Assembly: GCA_036488815.1 (NCBI GenBank)
Contig: DASXGX010000110.1
Location: 44,006-108,005, forward strand
DNA length: 64,000 nucleotides
Direction of reading: 5' to 3'
DNA from: Roseiarcus sp036488815
GTDB taxonomy: Bacteria > Pseudomonadota > Alphaproteobacteria > Rhizobiales > Beijerinckiaceae
Shown: positions 7,855 to 18,690 of the stretch, piece by piece
Layout of the letters: each line of letters begins with the position of its first letter
How positions within the stretch are numbered: the stretch's first letter is position 1
Notes under the pieces: generated by a model
What the model saw: only the letters and a program-made list of their open reading frames with translations
What the model was told of the DNA's origin: nothing
Database searches by the model: none
Made by a program: the position numbers and the translations under genes

Positions 7855-9105
7855 CTAATGCGCGACGGCGGCCGCGGTCGCTTCGTTGATAAGCGCGCCC
7901 GTGCGGAAGCGGTCGAGCGCGAAGGGGGCGTTGATGGGATGCGGTTCGCCCGTCGCCACCTGGTAGGCGAAGACGTGGCCGGAGCCCGGCGTCGCCTTGA
8001 AGCCGCCCGTTCCCCAACCGCAATTGACGAAGAGCCCCGGCACAGGCGTCTTGCCGATGATCGGCGAGCGGTCGGGCGTCGTGTCGACGATGCCGCCCCA
8101 GTTGCGCATCATGCGGACGCGGGAGGCGATCGGGAACATCTCGCAGATCGCCTCGAGCGTCGACGAAGCGACGTGCAGAGCGCCGGTCTGGCTGTAGGAG
8201 ACGTAGCCGTCGGTCCCCGCCCCGATCACCAATTCGCCCTTGTCGGATTGCGACATGTAGGCGTGGATGGTGTTGGACATCACGACGCAGGGCATGATCG
8301 GCTTCAACGGCTCGGAGACGAGCGCCTGCAGCGGAAACGATTCGAGCGGCATCCGGACGCCCGCCATCGCCATGACGACGCTCGTGTTGCCCGCTGCGAC
8401 GACGCCGATCTTTTTCGTCGCGATGGCGCCGCGGGTCGTCTCCAGCCCGCTGACCGCGCCCGAGGGGTCGCGCCGGATCGCCTTGACCTCGCAATTCTGG
8501 ATGATGTCGACGCCGAGCGCGGAGGCGCCGCGGGCATAGCCCCAGGCGACGGCGTCGTGGCGCGCCGTCCCTCCGGTCCGTTGCAAAGCGGCTCCGACGA
8601 CGGGATAGCGAATGCGCGGATCGATGTTGAGGATGGGGCAGAATTCCTTCGCCTGCGCGGGCGTCAGCCATTCGTTGGGCGTTCCGGCCAGCCGATTGGC
8701 GTGGATGTGCCGCTTGAAGGCGTGCTCGTCGTGGTGGCTGTGGGCGAGCAGCATGACGCCGCGCGGCGAGAACATCACGTTGTAGTTGAGCTCTTGGGAG
8801 AGCGTAGGCCACAATTTGTGGGCGTGACCGTAGATCGCCTCGGAGGCCTCCCAGAGATAGTTGGAGCGCACGATCGTCGTGTTGCGCCCTGTATTGCCGC
8901 CGCCGAGCCAGCCCTTTTCGACCACGGCGATGTTCCGCATCCCGTGCTCCTTGGCCATGTAATAGGCCGTCGCGAGACCGTGTCCGCCCGCCCCCACGAT
9001 GACCGCGTCGTAGGACGCTTTGGGCTCGGGGGAACGCCACTGTTCCGGCCAACCCTGATGGCCGCTCAAAGCCTGGCGGGCGAGATTGGCGAAGGAAAAT
9101 TTCAC
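7855..9105 (-). CDS. soxB: Sarcosine oxidase beta subunit / MgdA-like FAD oxidoreductase
   Basis: This 416-residue flavoprotein of the DAO superfamily would oxidise an N-methyl amino acid (sarcosine or N-methylglutamate), giving the demethylated amine and a C1 unit on tetrahydrofolate. Residues 32-55 form the FAD-binding Rossmann motif (VIVGAGGHGLATAYYMAKEHG). GRNTTIVRSNYL and the C-terminal GIVDTTPDRSPIIG and GTGGFKATPG are typical of SoxB. I use the GTG at 9105 because the family begins with a short SLF..LARQAL..HQGW leader; GGAGA lies about 10 bases upstream. Upstream in-frame ATGs add up to 71 poorly conserved residues. The length is exactly that of the family. Confidence 0.88.
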   Translation of the reverse strand: MKFSFANLARQALSGHQGWPEQWRSPEPKASYDAVIVGAGGHGLATAYYMAKEHGMRNIAVVEKGWLGGGNTGRNTTIVRSNYLWEASEAIYGHAHKLWPTLSQELNYNVMFSPRGVMLLAHSHHDEHAFKRHIHANRLAGTPNEWLTPAQAKEFCPILNIDPRIRYPVVGAALQRTGGTARHDAVAWGYARGASALGVDIIQNCEVKAIRRDPSGAVSGLETTRGAIATKKIGVVAAGNTSVVMAMAGVRMPLESFPLQALVSEPLKPIMPCVVMSNTIHAYMSQSDKGELVIGAGTDGYVSYSQTGALHVASSTLEAICEMFPIASRVRMMRNWGGIVDTTPDRSPIIGKTPVPGLFVNCGWGTGGFKATPGSGHVFAYQVATGEPHPINAPFALDRFRTGALINEATAAAVAH

Positions 9106-9369
9106 GGGCGGGTCTCCGGGGCGGTTCTTGGCGGCCGCTGCTCCAATTGTGTCGCCTGGGGCCGGCCTCGTCCAGCCCTGATGGGGGCGCTCGGGCGCCG
9201 ATCGGTCCCCAATTCTTTCAATGGCCTCCCGCAACAAAGGCATGCGCCGTTCACGCTTCGTGAAGGAGATTGCTCCATTTGCCATTTTGCGCTTGGCGGA
9301 CGGCCGCGCGGGCCCCAATATGGGCGGCAGCTGCGCCCGCCACCGTCAAAGCGCGCGAGGGAGACGAGA

Positions 9370-9957
9370 ATGGCCTATGACGCATCCGACGATTTCCGCC
9401 GGCCTGTGCCGCTTGCCCTCGCCGCTCTCGCGATCGTCGGCTGGCTGCTGGTCTCCTATTTCTGGTCGCAGGCGGCGGACGTCCGCTCGCAGATGGACGA
9501 CGCCCTGAAACGCGCCGAGCTGGCGCGCGAGGGTATGGCCGCCGACTTGCAGAACCTGCAAAAGGCGGCGGGCACCGCGGCCGACCTCGACAAGCAGGCC
9601 AAGGACGCCCAGAAGGCGCTGACCGACGCGGTCGCCGCCCGCGCTGCGGCGCAGAACGAGATCGCCGATCTCACCAAGCGGATCAGCGAAGCCAAGCTCG
9701 CCGTCTCGGGCGCCCAGGAGGAAGCCAATTCGAAGACGCGCGACCTTCAGGCGGTCGAAGCGCGCCTGAAGAGCCAGACCGATCAGCTCAACGGCGTGGA
9801 GAGCCAGATCACCGAGGCCCAGGCGCAATTTGCCGACCTGCAGCGGCGCACCGAAGAGGCGAATCGCAACTTGGCCGATCTTCAGTCGCGTGTCGCGGCC
9901 GCCCAGCAATCCCTCGACGCGGCGACCAAGGCGCAAGAGGACGCCAAGCCGAAATAG
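9370..9957 (+). CDS. Membrane-anchored coiled-coil protein
   Basis: I cannot assign a function to this 195-residue protein. It has a short cytoplasmic N-terminus, one hydrophobic helix at about residues 13-31 (LALAALAIVGWLLVSYFW), then an almost uninterrupted Ala/Gln/Glu/Lys-rich stretch to the end with heptad-like periodicity, so a long parallel coiled coil projecting into the periplasm or held in the cytoplasm. GAGACGAGA precedes the ATG as a reasonable ribosome binding site. It is divergent from soxB and convergent with mtnA (11-bp gap). Roles in envelope spacing or as a scaffold are possible but unsupported. Confidence 0.65.
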   Translation: MAYDASDDFRRPVPLALAALAIVGWLLVSYFWSQAADVRSQMDDALKRAELAREGMAADLQNLQKAAGTAADLDKQAKDAQKALTDAVAARAAAQNEIADLTKRISEAKLAVSGAQEEANSKTRDLQAVEARLKSQTDQLNGVESQITEAQAQFADLQRRTEEANRNLADLQSRVAAAQQSLDAATKAQEDAKPK

Positions 9958-9968
9958 CGCCGCGCCGC

Positions 9969-11045
9969 TTAAGCGAAGCGCGCGGCGAGTTCCGCTTCGT
10001 TCGCGGCGCAGACGCCGCGGTCGGTGATGAATCCATCGATCAGCGCCGCCGGCGTCACGTCGAAGGCCGGATTGAGCGCCGGACTGCCGGCCGGCGTCAC
10101 GGCGACGCGCGCGACGCCGCCGCCATCGAGCCGCCCGACCATATGCGTCACTTCGGCGGGGTCGCGCTCCTCGATCTCGATTTCCGCCAAGCCGTCGCGG
10201 ATCGTCCAGTCGAAGGTCGTGTGCGGCGCTGCGACGTAGAAGGGAACGCCGTTGGCGCGCGCCGCAAGCGCCTTGAGATAGGTGCCGATCTTGTTGGCCG
10301 CGTCGCCACGCGCGGTGATCCGGTCCGCGCCGACAATCGCCATGTCGATGCGCCCGTGTTGCATCAAATGGCCGCCCGCGTTGTCGGCGACGACCGTATG
10401 AGGCACGCCATGGTGACCAAGTTCGAAGGCGGTCAGCGACGCGCCTTGATTGCGCGGCCGCGTCTCGTCGACGAATACGTGCACCGGGATCCCCAGGTCG
10501 TGCGCCATGTAGATCGGCGCCGTCGCCGTGCCCCAATCCACCGTTGCGAGCCAGCCGGCGTTGCAATGGGTCAGGATGTTCACGGTCCGACCCGTTTCGC
10601 GATGGAGCCGCTCGATCAGCGGCAGTCCGGCTTCGCCGATCCGCCGGTTCAGCCCGACGTCCTCCTCGCAGAGCGCGCCGGCGCGCGCCCAGGCCGCTTC
10701 GGCGCGTTCGGAGGGCGGGAGGGGAGCGACGACGGCGCGCACGTCATCGAGCGCATAGCGCAGATTGACCGCTGTCGGCCGGCTCGCCAGGAGGGCGCGG
10801 TAGGCTTCGCTCAGCGCGCGATCGTCGGCGTGGCGGCGAAGCGCGAGGGCGAGGCCATAAGCGGCGGTGGCGCCGATAAGCGGCGCGCCGCGCACGATCA
10901 TGGTCTTGATCGCGGCGACGGCGTCCTCGAGGGTCTCGATCCGTACGGTGGCGAAGCGATGCGGCAGGAGCGTTTGGTCGATCGTCTCGACGGCGCCGTC
11001 CGAGGTCGACCAGATTGTGCGATAGGGTCGCCCGTCCACCTTCAT
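9969..11045 (-). CDS. mtnA: S-methyl-5-thioribose-1-phosphate isomerase
   Basis: MtnA converts 5-methylthioribose-1-phosphate to 5-methylthioribulose-1-phosphate, an aldose-ketose isomerisation in the methionine salvage pathway. The 358-residue sequence is related to eIF2B subunits. Catalytic Cys is C161 in ILTHCNAG, catalytic Asp is D241 in IVGADRI, and the phosphate-binding VRGAPLIGATAAYG (51-64) is intact. Length is normal. The ATG at 11045 starts at MKVDGRPYR; a much longer in-frame upstream extension is antisense to glgP and is spurious. No other mtn gene lies nearby, so salvage genes are dispersed. Confidence 0.93.
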   Translation of the reverse strand: MKVDGRPYRTIWSTSDGAVETIDQTLLPHRFATVRIETLEDAVAAIKTMIVRGAPLIGATAAYGLALALRRHADDRALSEAYRALLASRPTAVNLRYALDDVRAVVAPLPPSERAEAAWARAGALCEEDVGLNRRIGEAGLPLIERLHRETGRTVNILTHCNAGWLATVDWGTATAPIYMAHDLGIPVHVFVDETRPRNQGASLTAFELGHHGVPHTVVADNAGGHLMQHGRIDMAIVGADRITARGDAANKIGTYLKALAARANGVPFYVAAPHTTFDWTIRDGLAEIEIEERDPAEVTHMVGRLDGGGVARVAVTPAGSPALNPAFDVTPAALIDGFITDRGVCAANEAELAARFA

Positions 11046-11128
11046 CCGCCGGCCTCCGTACGCGCGTCCGCGGGCCGGCCGTGCTCGGACGCCCGCTTCC
11101 CGGATCTTTCTGCGATCGTTAGAGAATA

Positions 11129-11144
11129 TTGAGAAGATTCTCAA
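11129..11144. promoter_or_regulatory. Perfect 16-bp dyad upstream of the glycogen operon
   Basis: TTGAGAAGATTCTCAA is a perfect inverted repeat (7-bp arms, 2-bp centre) in an AT-rich patch 46 bp before the glgP ATG, in the 144-bp divergent gap with mtnA. This position suits an operator or a short 5' UTR hairpin controlling glgP. The binding protein is unknown. Confidence 0.5.
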
Positions 11145-11189
11145 CCATGTTAGAACCAAGGTGCAGTCGCGCACCGGAGACGAGCCGAC

Positions 11190-13691
<2,502 letters not shown>

Positions 13692-13695
13692 AAGG

Positions 13696-15900
13696 ATGAG
13701 CGGCATGCTCGAAGTCTGGCAGGCGAACGAGCGGGACATCGATGCGATCGCCGCCGCCCGGCACAAGGATCCGTTCGCGGTCCTCGGCCCCCATCTGACG
13801 CCGCTCGGCTGGGTGATCCGCGCCTTCGCGCCCGAGGCGCTCAGGATCCGCGCGCTGACCCGCGACGGGGCGCCGGTCGCGGAGTTGAAGCGCCGCAAGG
13901 GCGACTTCTTCGAGGGCCTCGCGCCAGGCCTTAAGGAGCGGCCGGTCTATCGGCTCGAGGTCGTGCGCGCGGACGGGGTCGAGTCCTACGAGGACGCCTA
14001 CGCTTTCGGCCCCGCGCTCGGCCCGCTCGACGATCATCTGCTGGTCGAGGGCTCGCATCACGAGCTCTATCGGCGCCTCGGCGCGCAGCTCGTCACGCAC
14101 GAAGGCGCCGACGGCGTCCTGTTCGCCGTTTGGGCCCCCAACGCTTCGCGCGTCTCGGTGGTCGGCGACTTCAACCAATGGGACGGGCGGCGCTGTCAGA
14201 TGCGCAAGCGCATCGACAGCGGCCTGTGGGAGATCTTCATCCCGCATCTGAGCGCCGGAGCGGTCTACAAATACGAGATCGTTTCGGCGGCGGGCGCGTT
14301 GCAGCCGCTGAAAGCAGACCCGCTCGGCTTCGCGGCGGAGATGCGGCCGTCCACCGCCTCGGTCGTCGCGCGAACGGACAATTTCGTCTGGAGCGACGCG
14401 GACTATCTCGAAAAGCGCGGCCAAGGCGAGGCGCGTCGCCGCCCGATGTCGATCTTCGAGGTCCATCTCGGCTCGTGGCGGCGCGGCGAAGGCGGCCGCT
14501 TCCTCACCTACGACGAGTTGGCGGATCAATTGATTCCCTACGCCGCCGACCTCGGCTTCACGCATCTCGAATTGATGCCGATCACCGAGCATCCGCTCGA
14601 CATGTCCTGGGGCTACCAGCCGATCGGACTGTTCGCGCCGACGCGGCGCTTCGGCGATCCCGCCGCCTTCGCGCGCTTCGTCGATCGGGCGCACGTCGCC
14701 GGCCTCGGCGTCATCCTCGACTGGGTGCCGGCGCATTTTCCGACCGACGAACACGGCCTCGCGCATTTCGACGGCGGCCCGCTCTACGAGCACGCCGATC
14801 CGCGTCGCGGCTTTCATCCCGACTGGAATACGGCGATCTACGATTACGGGCGCAGGGAGGTCGCAAATTTTCTCTACGCCAGCGCCCTCTATTGGGTGAA
14901 CCGATACCATATCGACGGCTTGCGCGTCGACGCGGTCGCCTCGATGCTCTACCTCGACTATTCCCGAAAGGCGGGGGAATGGCTGCCCAACGTCAAGGGC
15001 GGCAACGAGAATCTCGACGCTATCGCGTTCCTCAAGCGCGCCAACGAACTCGTCTACGGCGAGTTTCCGGGCGCGCACACCATCGCCGAGGAGTCGACGG
15101 CCTTCCCCGGCGTCTCGATGCCGACCGATCACGGCGGCCTCGGCTTCGGCTTCAAGTGGAACATGGGCTGGATGCACGACACGCTCGAATACATGTCGCG
15201 CGACCCCGTCCATCGGCGCTGGAACCACGACAAGCTGACCTTCGGCCTGCTCTACGCCTTCGCCGAAAATTTCGTGCTGCCGATCTCGCACGACGAAGTC
15301 GTGCACGGCAAATCCTCGCTGATCGGCAAGATGCCGGGCGACGAGTGGCAGCGCTTCGCCAACGCGCGCGCCTATTATGGCTTCATGTGGGGCCATCCCG
15401 GCAAGAAGCTGCTCTTCATGGGCCAGGAGTTCGGCCAGACGAGCGAATGGAATTCCGACGACGCGCTGCCATGGCGGCTGCTCGACTATCGGCCGCATCA
15501 AGGCCTTCAGGCCCTCGTGCGCGATCTCAACCGGCTCTACGTCGGCGAGCCCTCGCTCCACGCCCGCGACTGCGAGCAGGAAGGCTTCCGCTGGATCGTC
15601 GTCAACGACGACGCCCAATCGGTGATCGCGTTCCTGCGATTGGGCGGTCCGGACGATCCGCCCGTCGCGGTCGTTTGCAATTTCACGCCTGTCGTGCGCT
15701 ACAATTATCGGATCGGCTTGCCACGTATGGGGCACTGGCGAGAGGCGCTCAACACCGACGCGGCGATCTACGGCGGCTCCAACGTCGGCAACCTCGGCGG
15801 CGTCGAAGCGGAAGAGCGGCCGTTGCACGGCCTGCCGGCGTCGGCGCTGCTGACTTTGCCGCCGCTGGCGACGATCTTCCTTGTCCACGAGGCGACGTGA
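13696..15900 (+). CDS. glgB: 1,4-alpha-glucan branching enzyme
   Basis: GlgB (GH13) makes the alpha-1,6 branches of glycogen. The 734-residue protein has an N-terminal CBM48-like domain pair (about 1-220, including VVGDFNQWDGR), then the catalytic barrel. The predicted nucleophile is D412 in GLRVDAVASML, acid/base E465 in TIAEESTAFPGV, and D533 in ISHDEVVHGK; all three are intact and numbered close to the E. coli enzyme. WGYQPIGLFAPTRRFG is the usual barrel sequence. The start is 4 bp after glgP; a second in-frame ATG three codons on (13705) is an alternative. A 55-bp gap separates it from glgC. Confidence 0.96.
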   Translation: MSGMLEVWQANERDIDAIAAARHKDPFAVLGPHLTPLGWVIRAFAPEALRIRALTRDGAPVAELKRRKGDFFEGLAPGLKERPVYRLEVVRADGVESYEDAYAFGPALGPLDDHLLVEGSHHELYRRLGAQLVTHEGADGVLFAVWAPNASRVSVVGDFNQWDGRRCQMRKRIDSGLWEIFIPHLSAGAVYKYEIVSAAGALQPLKADPLGFAAEMRPSTASVVARTDNFVWSDADYLEKRGQGEARRRPMSIFEVHLGSWRRGEGGRFLTYDELADQLIPYAADLGFTHLELMPITEHPLDMSWGYQPIGLFAPTRRFGDPAAFARFVDRAHVAGLGVILDWVPAHFPTDEHGLAHFDGGPLYEHADPRRGFHPDWNTAIYDYGRREVANFLYASALYWVNRYHIDGLRVDAVASMLYLDYSRKAGEWLPNVKGGNENLDAIAFLKRANELVYGEFPGAHTIAEESTAFPGVSMPTDHGGLGFGFKWNMGWMHDTLEYMSRDPVHRRWNHDKLTFGLLYAFAENFVLPISHDEVVHGKSSLIGKMPGDEWQRFANARAYYGFMWGHPGKKLLFMGQEFGQTSEWNSDDALPWRLLDYRPHQGLQALVRDLNRLYVGEPSLHARDCEQEGFRWIVVNDDAQSVIAFLRLGGPDDPPVAVVCNFTPVVRYNYRIGLPRMGHWREALNTDAAIYGGSNVGNLGGVEAEERPLHGLPASALLTLPPLATIFLVHEAT

Positions 15901-15955
15901 ACTCGAACGCACGCAAGCGCGTTATCGAAAGGCTTGAGACCGTAGGGAGGGACGC

Positions 15956-17236
15956 ATGAACGCCAAGGAAGCGATTCGGGACGCTACGCCGGAGCCGCCC
16001 TACTCCCGCCACGCGATGGCCTATGTGCTGGCGGGCGGGCGCGGCAGTCGCCTGATGGAGCTGACCGACCGGCGCGCCAAGCCCGCCGTCTATTTCGGCG
16101 GCAAATCGCGCATCATCGATTTCGCGCTCTCCAACGCGCTCAATTCCGGCATCCGGCGCATCGCCGTCGCCACCCAGTACAAGGCGCACAGCCTCATCCG
16201 TCACCTGCAACGCGGCTGGAACTTCTTCCGCCCCGAGCGCAACGAGAGCTTCGACATCCTGCCGGCTTCCCAGCGCGTTTCGGAGACGATGTGGTACCTC
16301 GGCACGGCCGACGCGGTTTATCAGAACATCGACATCATCGAGAGCTATGCGCCGCATTTCATGGTGCTGCTCGCCGGCGACCACATCTATAAAATGGACT
16401 ACGAGAAGATGCTCCAGCAGCACGTCGAGTCCAAGGCCGACGTGACGGTGGGGTGCCTCGAGGCGACGCTCGAAGAGGCCACGGGCTTCGGCGTGATGCA
16501 TGTCGACGCGGCCAACAAGATCCTTTCCTTCCTCGAAAAGCCCGCCTCGCCGCCGTCGATGCCCGGGAAGCCCGACAAGGCGCTGTGCAGCATGGGCATC
16601 TATGTGTTCGAGACCAAGTTCCTCATCGAGGAGCTCAAGCGCGACGCGGCCGATCCCAACTCGGCGCACGACTTCGGCAAGGACATCATTCCCTATCTCG
16701 TCGCCAAGGGGACGGCGGTGGCGCACCACTTCTCGCAGTCTTGCGTGACGGCGAGCGAAGAATCCCACATCTACTGGCGCGACGTCGGCACCGTCGACGC
16801 TTATTGGGCGGCCAACATCGATCTCACCGACATCGTGCCCGACCTCGATCTCTACGACCGCGGCTGGCCGATCTGGACTTATGGCGAAATCACGCCGCCG
16901 GCCAAATTCGTGCACGACCTCGACGGCCGGCGCGGCGTCGCTATTTCCTCGCTGGTGTCGGGCGGTTGCATCATTTCCGGCGCAGCCGTGTCGCGCTCGC
17001 TGCTGTTCACCGGCGTTCACGCGCACTCCTATGCGACGGTTCACGAAGCGGTCATCATGCCCTATGTCCAGATCGGCCGCGGCGCGCGGCTGAAAAAGGC
17101 GGTGATCGACGCGAATGTCACAATCCCGGACGGCCTCGTCGTCGGCGAGGATCCGGATCTCGACGCGAAACGATTCCGGCGAACCGATGACGGCGTGACG
17201 CTGATCACGCAGGCCATGCTCGACAAGCTCGCCTGA
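15956..17236 (+). CDS. glgC: Glucose-1-phosphate adenylyltransferase
   Basis: GlgC makes ADP-glucose from glucose-1-phosphate and ATP, the committed step of glycogen synthesis. The 426-residue sequence has YVLAGGRGSRLMELTDRRAKPA (nucleotide binding and allosteric region), SRIIDFALSNALNSGIRRI, GTADAVYQN and the left-handed beta-helix C-terminal domain with NVTIPDG. GGGAGGGACGC precedes the ATG as a strong ribosome binding site. Allosteric control by glycolytic intermediates is expected for the family. The stop codon overlaps the glgA start by one base, so translation is coupled. Confidence 0.96.
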   Translation: MNAKEAIRDATPEPPYSRHAMAYVLAGGRGSRLMELTDRRAKPAVYFGGKSRIIDFALSNALNSGIRRIAVATQYKAHSLIRHLQRGWNFFRPERNESFDILPASQRVSETMWYLGTADAVYQNIDIIESYAPHFMVLLAGDHIYKMDYEKMLQQHVESKADVTVGCLEATLEEATGFGVMHVDAANKILSFLEKPASPPSMPGKPDKALCSMGIYVFETKFLIEELKRDAADPNSAHDFGKDIIPYLVAKGTAVAHHFSQSCVTASEESHIYWRDVGTVDAYWAANIDLTDIVPDLDLYDRGWPIWTYGEITPPAKFVHDLDGRRGVAISSLVSGGCIISGAAVSRSLLFTGVHAHSYATVHEAVIMPYVQIGRGARLKKAVIDANVTIPDGLVVGEDPDLDAKRFRRTDDGVTLITQAMLDKLA

Positions 17237-18690
17237 TGGGCGCTCTCGTCGCTCTGTCGGTCGCCTCGGAGGTCTATCCGCTGATCAAGACGGGCGGACT
17301 TGCCGACGTCGCCGGCGCCTTGCCGGGAGCGCTCGCGCGCGAGGATGTCGCGCTGCGCACGCTCGTCCCCGGCTACCCCGCGATTGTGGCCAAGCTGCAG
17401 GGGGCGGAGACGGCGCACGCCTACCCCGTCCTGTTCGGCGGCCCAGCGAGAGTTCTCGCCGGGCGGGCCGCCGGGCTCGACCTCTTCGTCCTCGACGCAC
17501 CGCATCTCTACGACCGAGCGGGCAATCCCTATCTCGGCCCCGACGGGCTCGACTGGAACGACAACGCCTTTCGCTTCGCGGCGCTCGCGCGCGTCGGCGC
17601 GGACATCGCCAAGGGCGCGATCGCAAGCTTCGTGCCCAAGGTCGTCCACCTCCACGACTGGCAGGCGGCCCTCACGCCGGCCTATCTCCATTACGACGGC
17701 GGCTCCGCTCCCGGTACGATCCTCACCATCCACAATATCGCCTTCCAGGGGCACTACCCTGCCTCCCTCCTCAGGCCGCTCGGCTTTCCCCTGAGCGCGC
17801 TGGCGATCGACGGAGTCGAATATTTCAATGGTGTCGGCTTTCTCAAGGCGGGCCTTCAGTTCGCCGATCGCATCACGACCGTCTCGCCGACCTATGCGCG
17901 GGAGATCATGACTCCCGCCTTCGGCATGGCGCTCGACGGTCTGCTGCGCGTCCGCGCCAACGTGGTCGAAGGCATCGTCAACGGCATCGACGACATGGTG
18001 TGGAACCCCGCCACCGATCCGAACCTCGCGCAAAACTACAGCGCGCTTCGCATCGACATGCGCCCGCGCAACAAGGCGGCCTTGCAGCAGCGCTTCGGTC
18101 TGACGACGGGCGTCGAAATTCCTTTGTTCGGGGTCATTTCCCGCCTGACGAGCCAGAAGGGGCTGGACCTACTGCTCGCGGCGCTGCCGCGGCTCGCCTC
18201 GGCGGGCGCGCAACTGGCGATCCTCGGCGCGGGCGAGACGGCGCTGCAGGAAGGCTTCATCGCCGCCGCGCGCGCCCACAAGGGCGCGGTCGGATGTGAA
18301 TTCGGCTATGACGAGGCGCTCGCCCATCTGATGCAGGCGGGATCGGACTTCATCGTGGTGCCTTCCCGCTTCGAGCCCTGTGGACTGACCCAGCTCTGCG
18401 CCCTGCGCTACGGCGCAACGCCGATCGTCGCGCGCGTCGGCGGTCTCGCCGACACGGTGATCGACGCCAACGACGCCGCGATCAACGCAGGCGTCGCGAC
18501 AGGCGTTCAATTCTCGCCGCCCGACGTCGGCCCTCTCTCTTACGCGCTCGACCGCGCGCTGGCCCACTTTCGCGACGTCGCGACGATGCGCCGCTTGCGC
18601 CTCAACGGCATGCGCGCCGACGTTTCCTGGCGCGGGCCGGCCAAGCGCTATGCGGCGCTCTATCGCGCGCTCGCGCGGAGCGCGGCATGA
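17236..18690 (+). CDS. glgA: Glycogen synthase (ADP-glucose type)
   Basis: GlgA (GT5) transfers glucose from ADP-glucose to the growing alpha-1,4 chain. In 484 residues it carries the KTGGLADVAGALPGAL loop (K18 is the ADP-glucose-binding Lys), LTIHNIAFQGHYP, and the C-terminal SRLTSQKGLDLLL and PSRFEPCGLTQLCALRYG with the E and Cys conserved in bacterial synthases. The start overlaps glgC by one base (TGATG) and the end overlaps glgX by four (ATGA). It therefore sits in a translationally coupled block with ADP-glucose synthesis and debranching. Confidence 0.96.
   Translation: MGALVALSVASEVYPLIKTGGLADVAGALPGALAREDVALRTLVPGYPAIVAKLQGAETAHAYPVLFGGPARVLAGRAAGLDLFVLDAPHLYDRAGNPYLGPDGLDWNDNAFRFAALARVGADIAKGAIASFVPKVVHLHDWQAALTPAYLHYDGGSAPGTILTIHNIAFQGHYPASLLRPLGFPLSALAIDGVEYFNGVGFLKAGLQFADRITTVSPTYAREIMTPAFGMALDGLLRVRANVVEGIVNGIDDMVWNPATDPNLAQNYSALRIDMRPRNKAALQQRFGLTTGVEIPLFGVISRLTSQKGLDLLLAALPRLASAGAQLAILGAGETALQEGFIAAARAHKGAVGCEFGYDEALAHLMQAGSDFIVVPSRFEPCGLTQLCALRYGATPIVARVGGLADTVIDANDAAINAGVATGVQFSPPDVGPLSYALDRALAHFRDVATMRRLRLNGMRADVSWRGPAKRYAALYRALARSAA

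Noticed and set aside
7858..9360. Long plus-strand open frame antisense to soxB, continuous with the coiled-coil gene
   Set aside because: Only the part from the ATG at 9370 has a ribosome binding site and protein-like sequence; the rest mirrors soxB.
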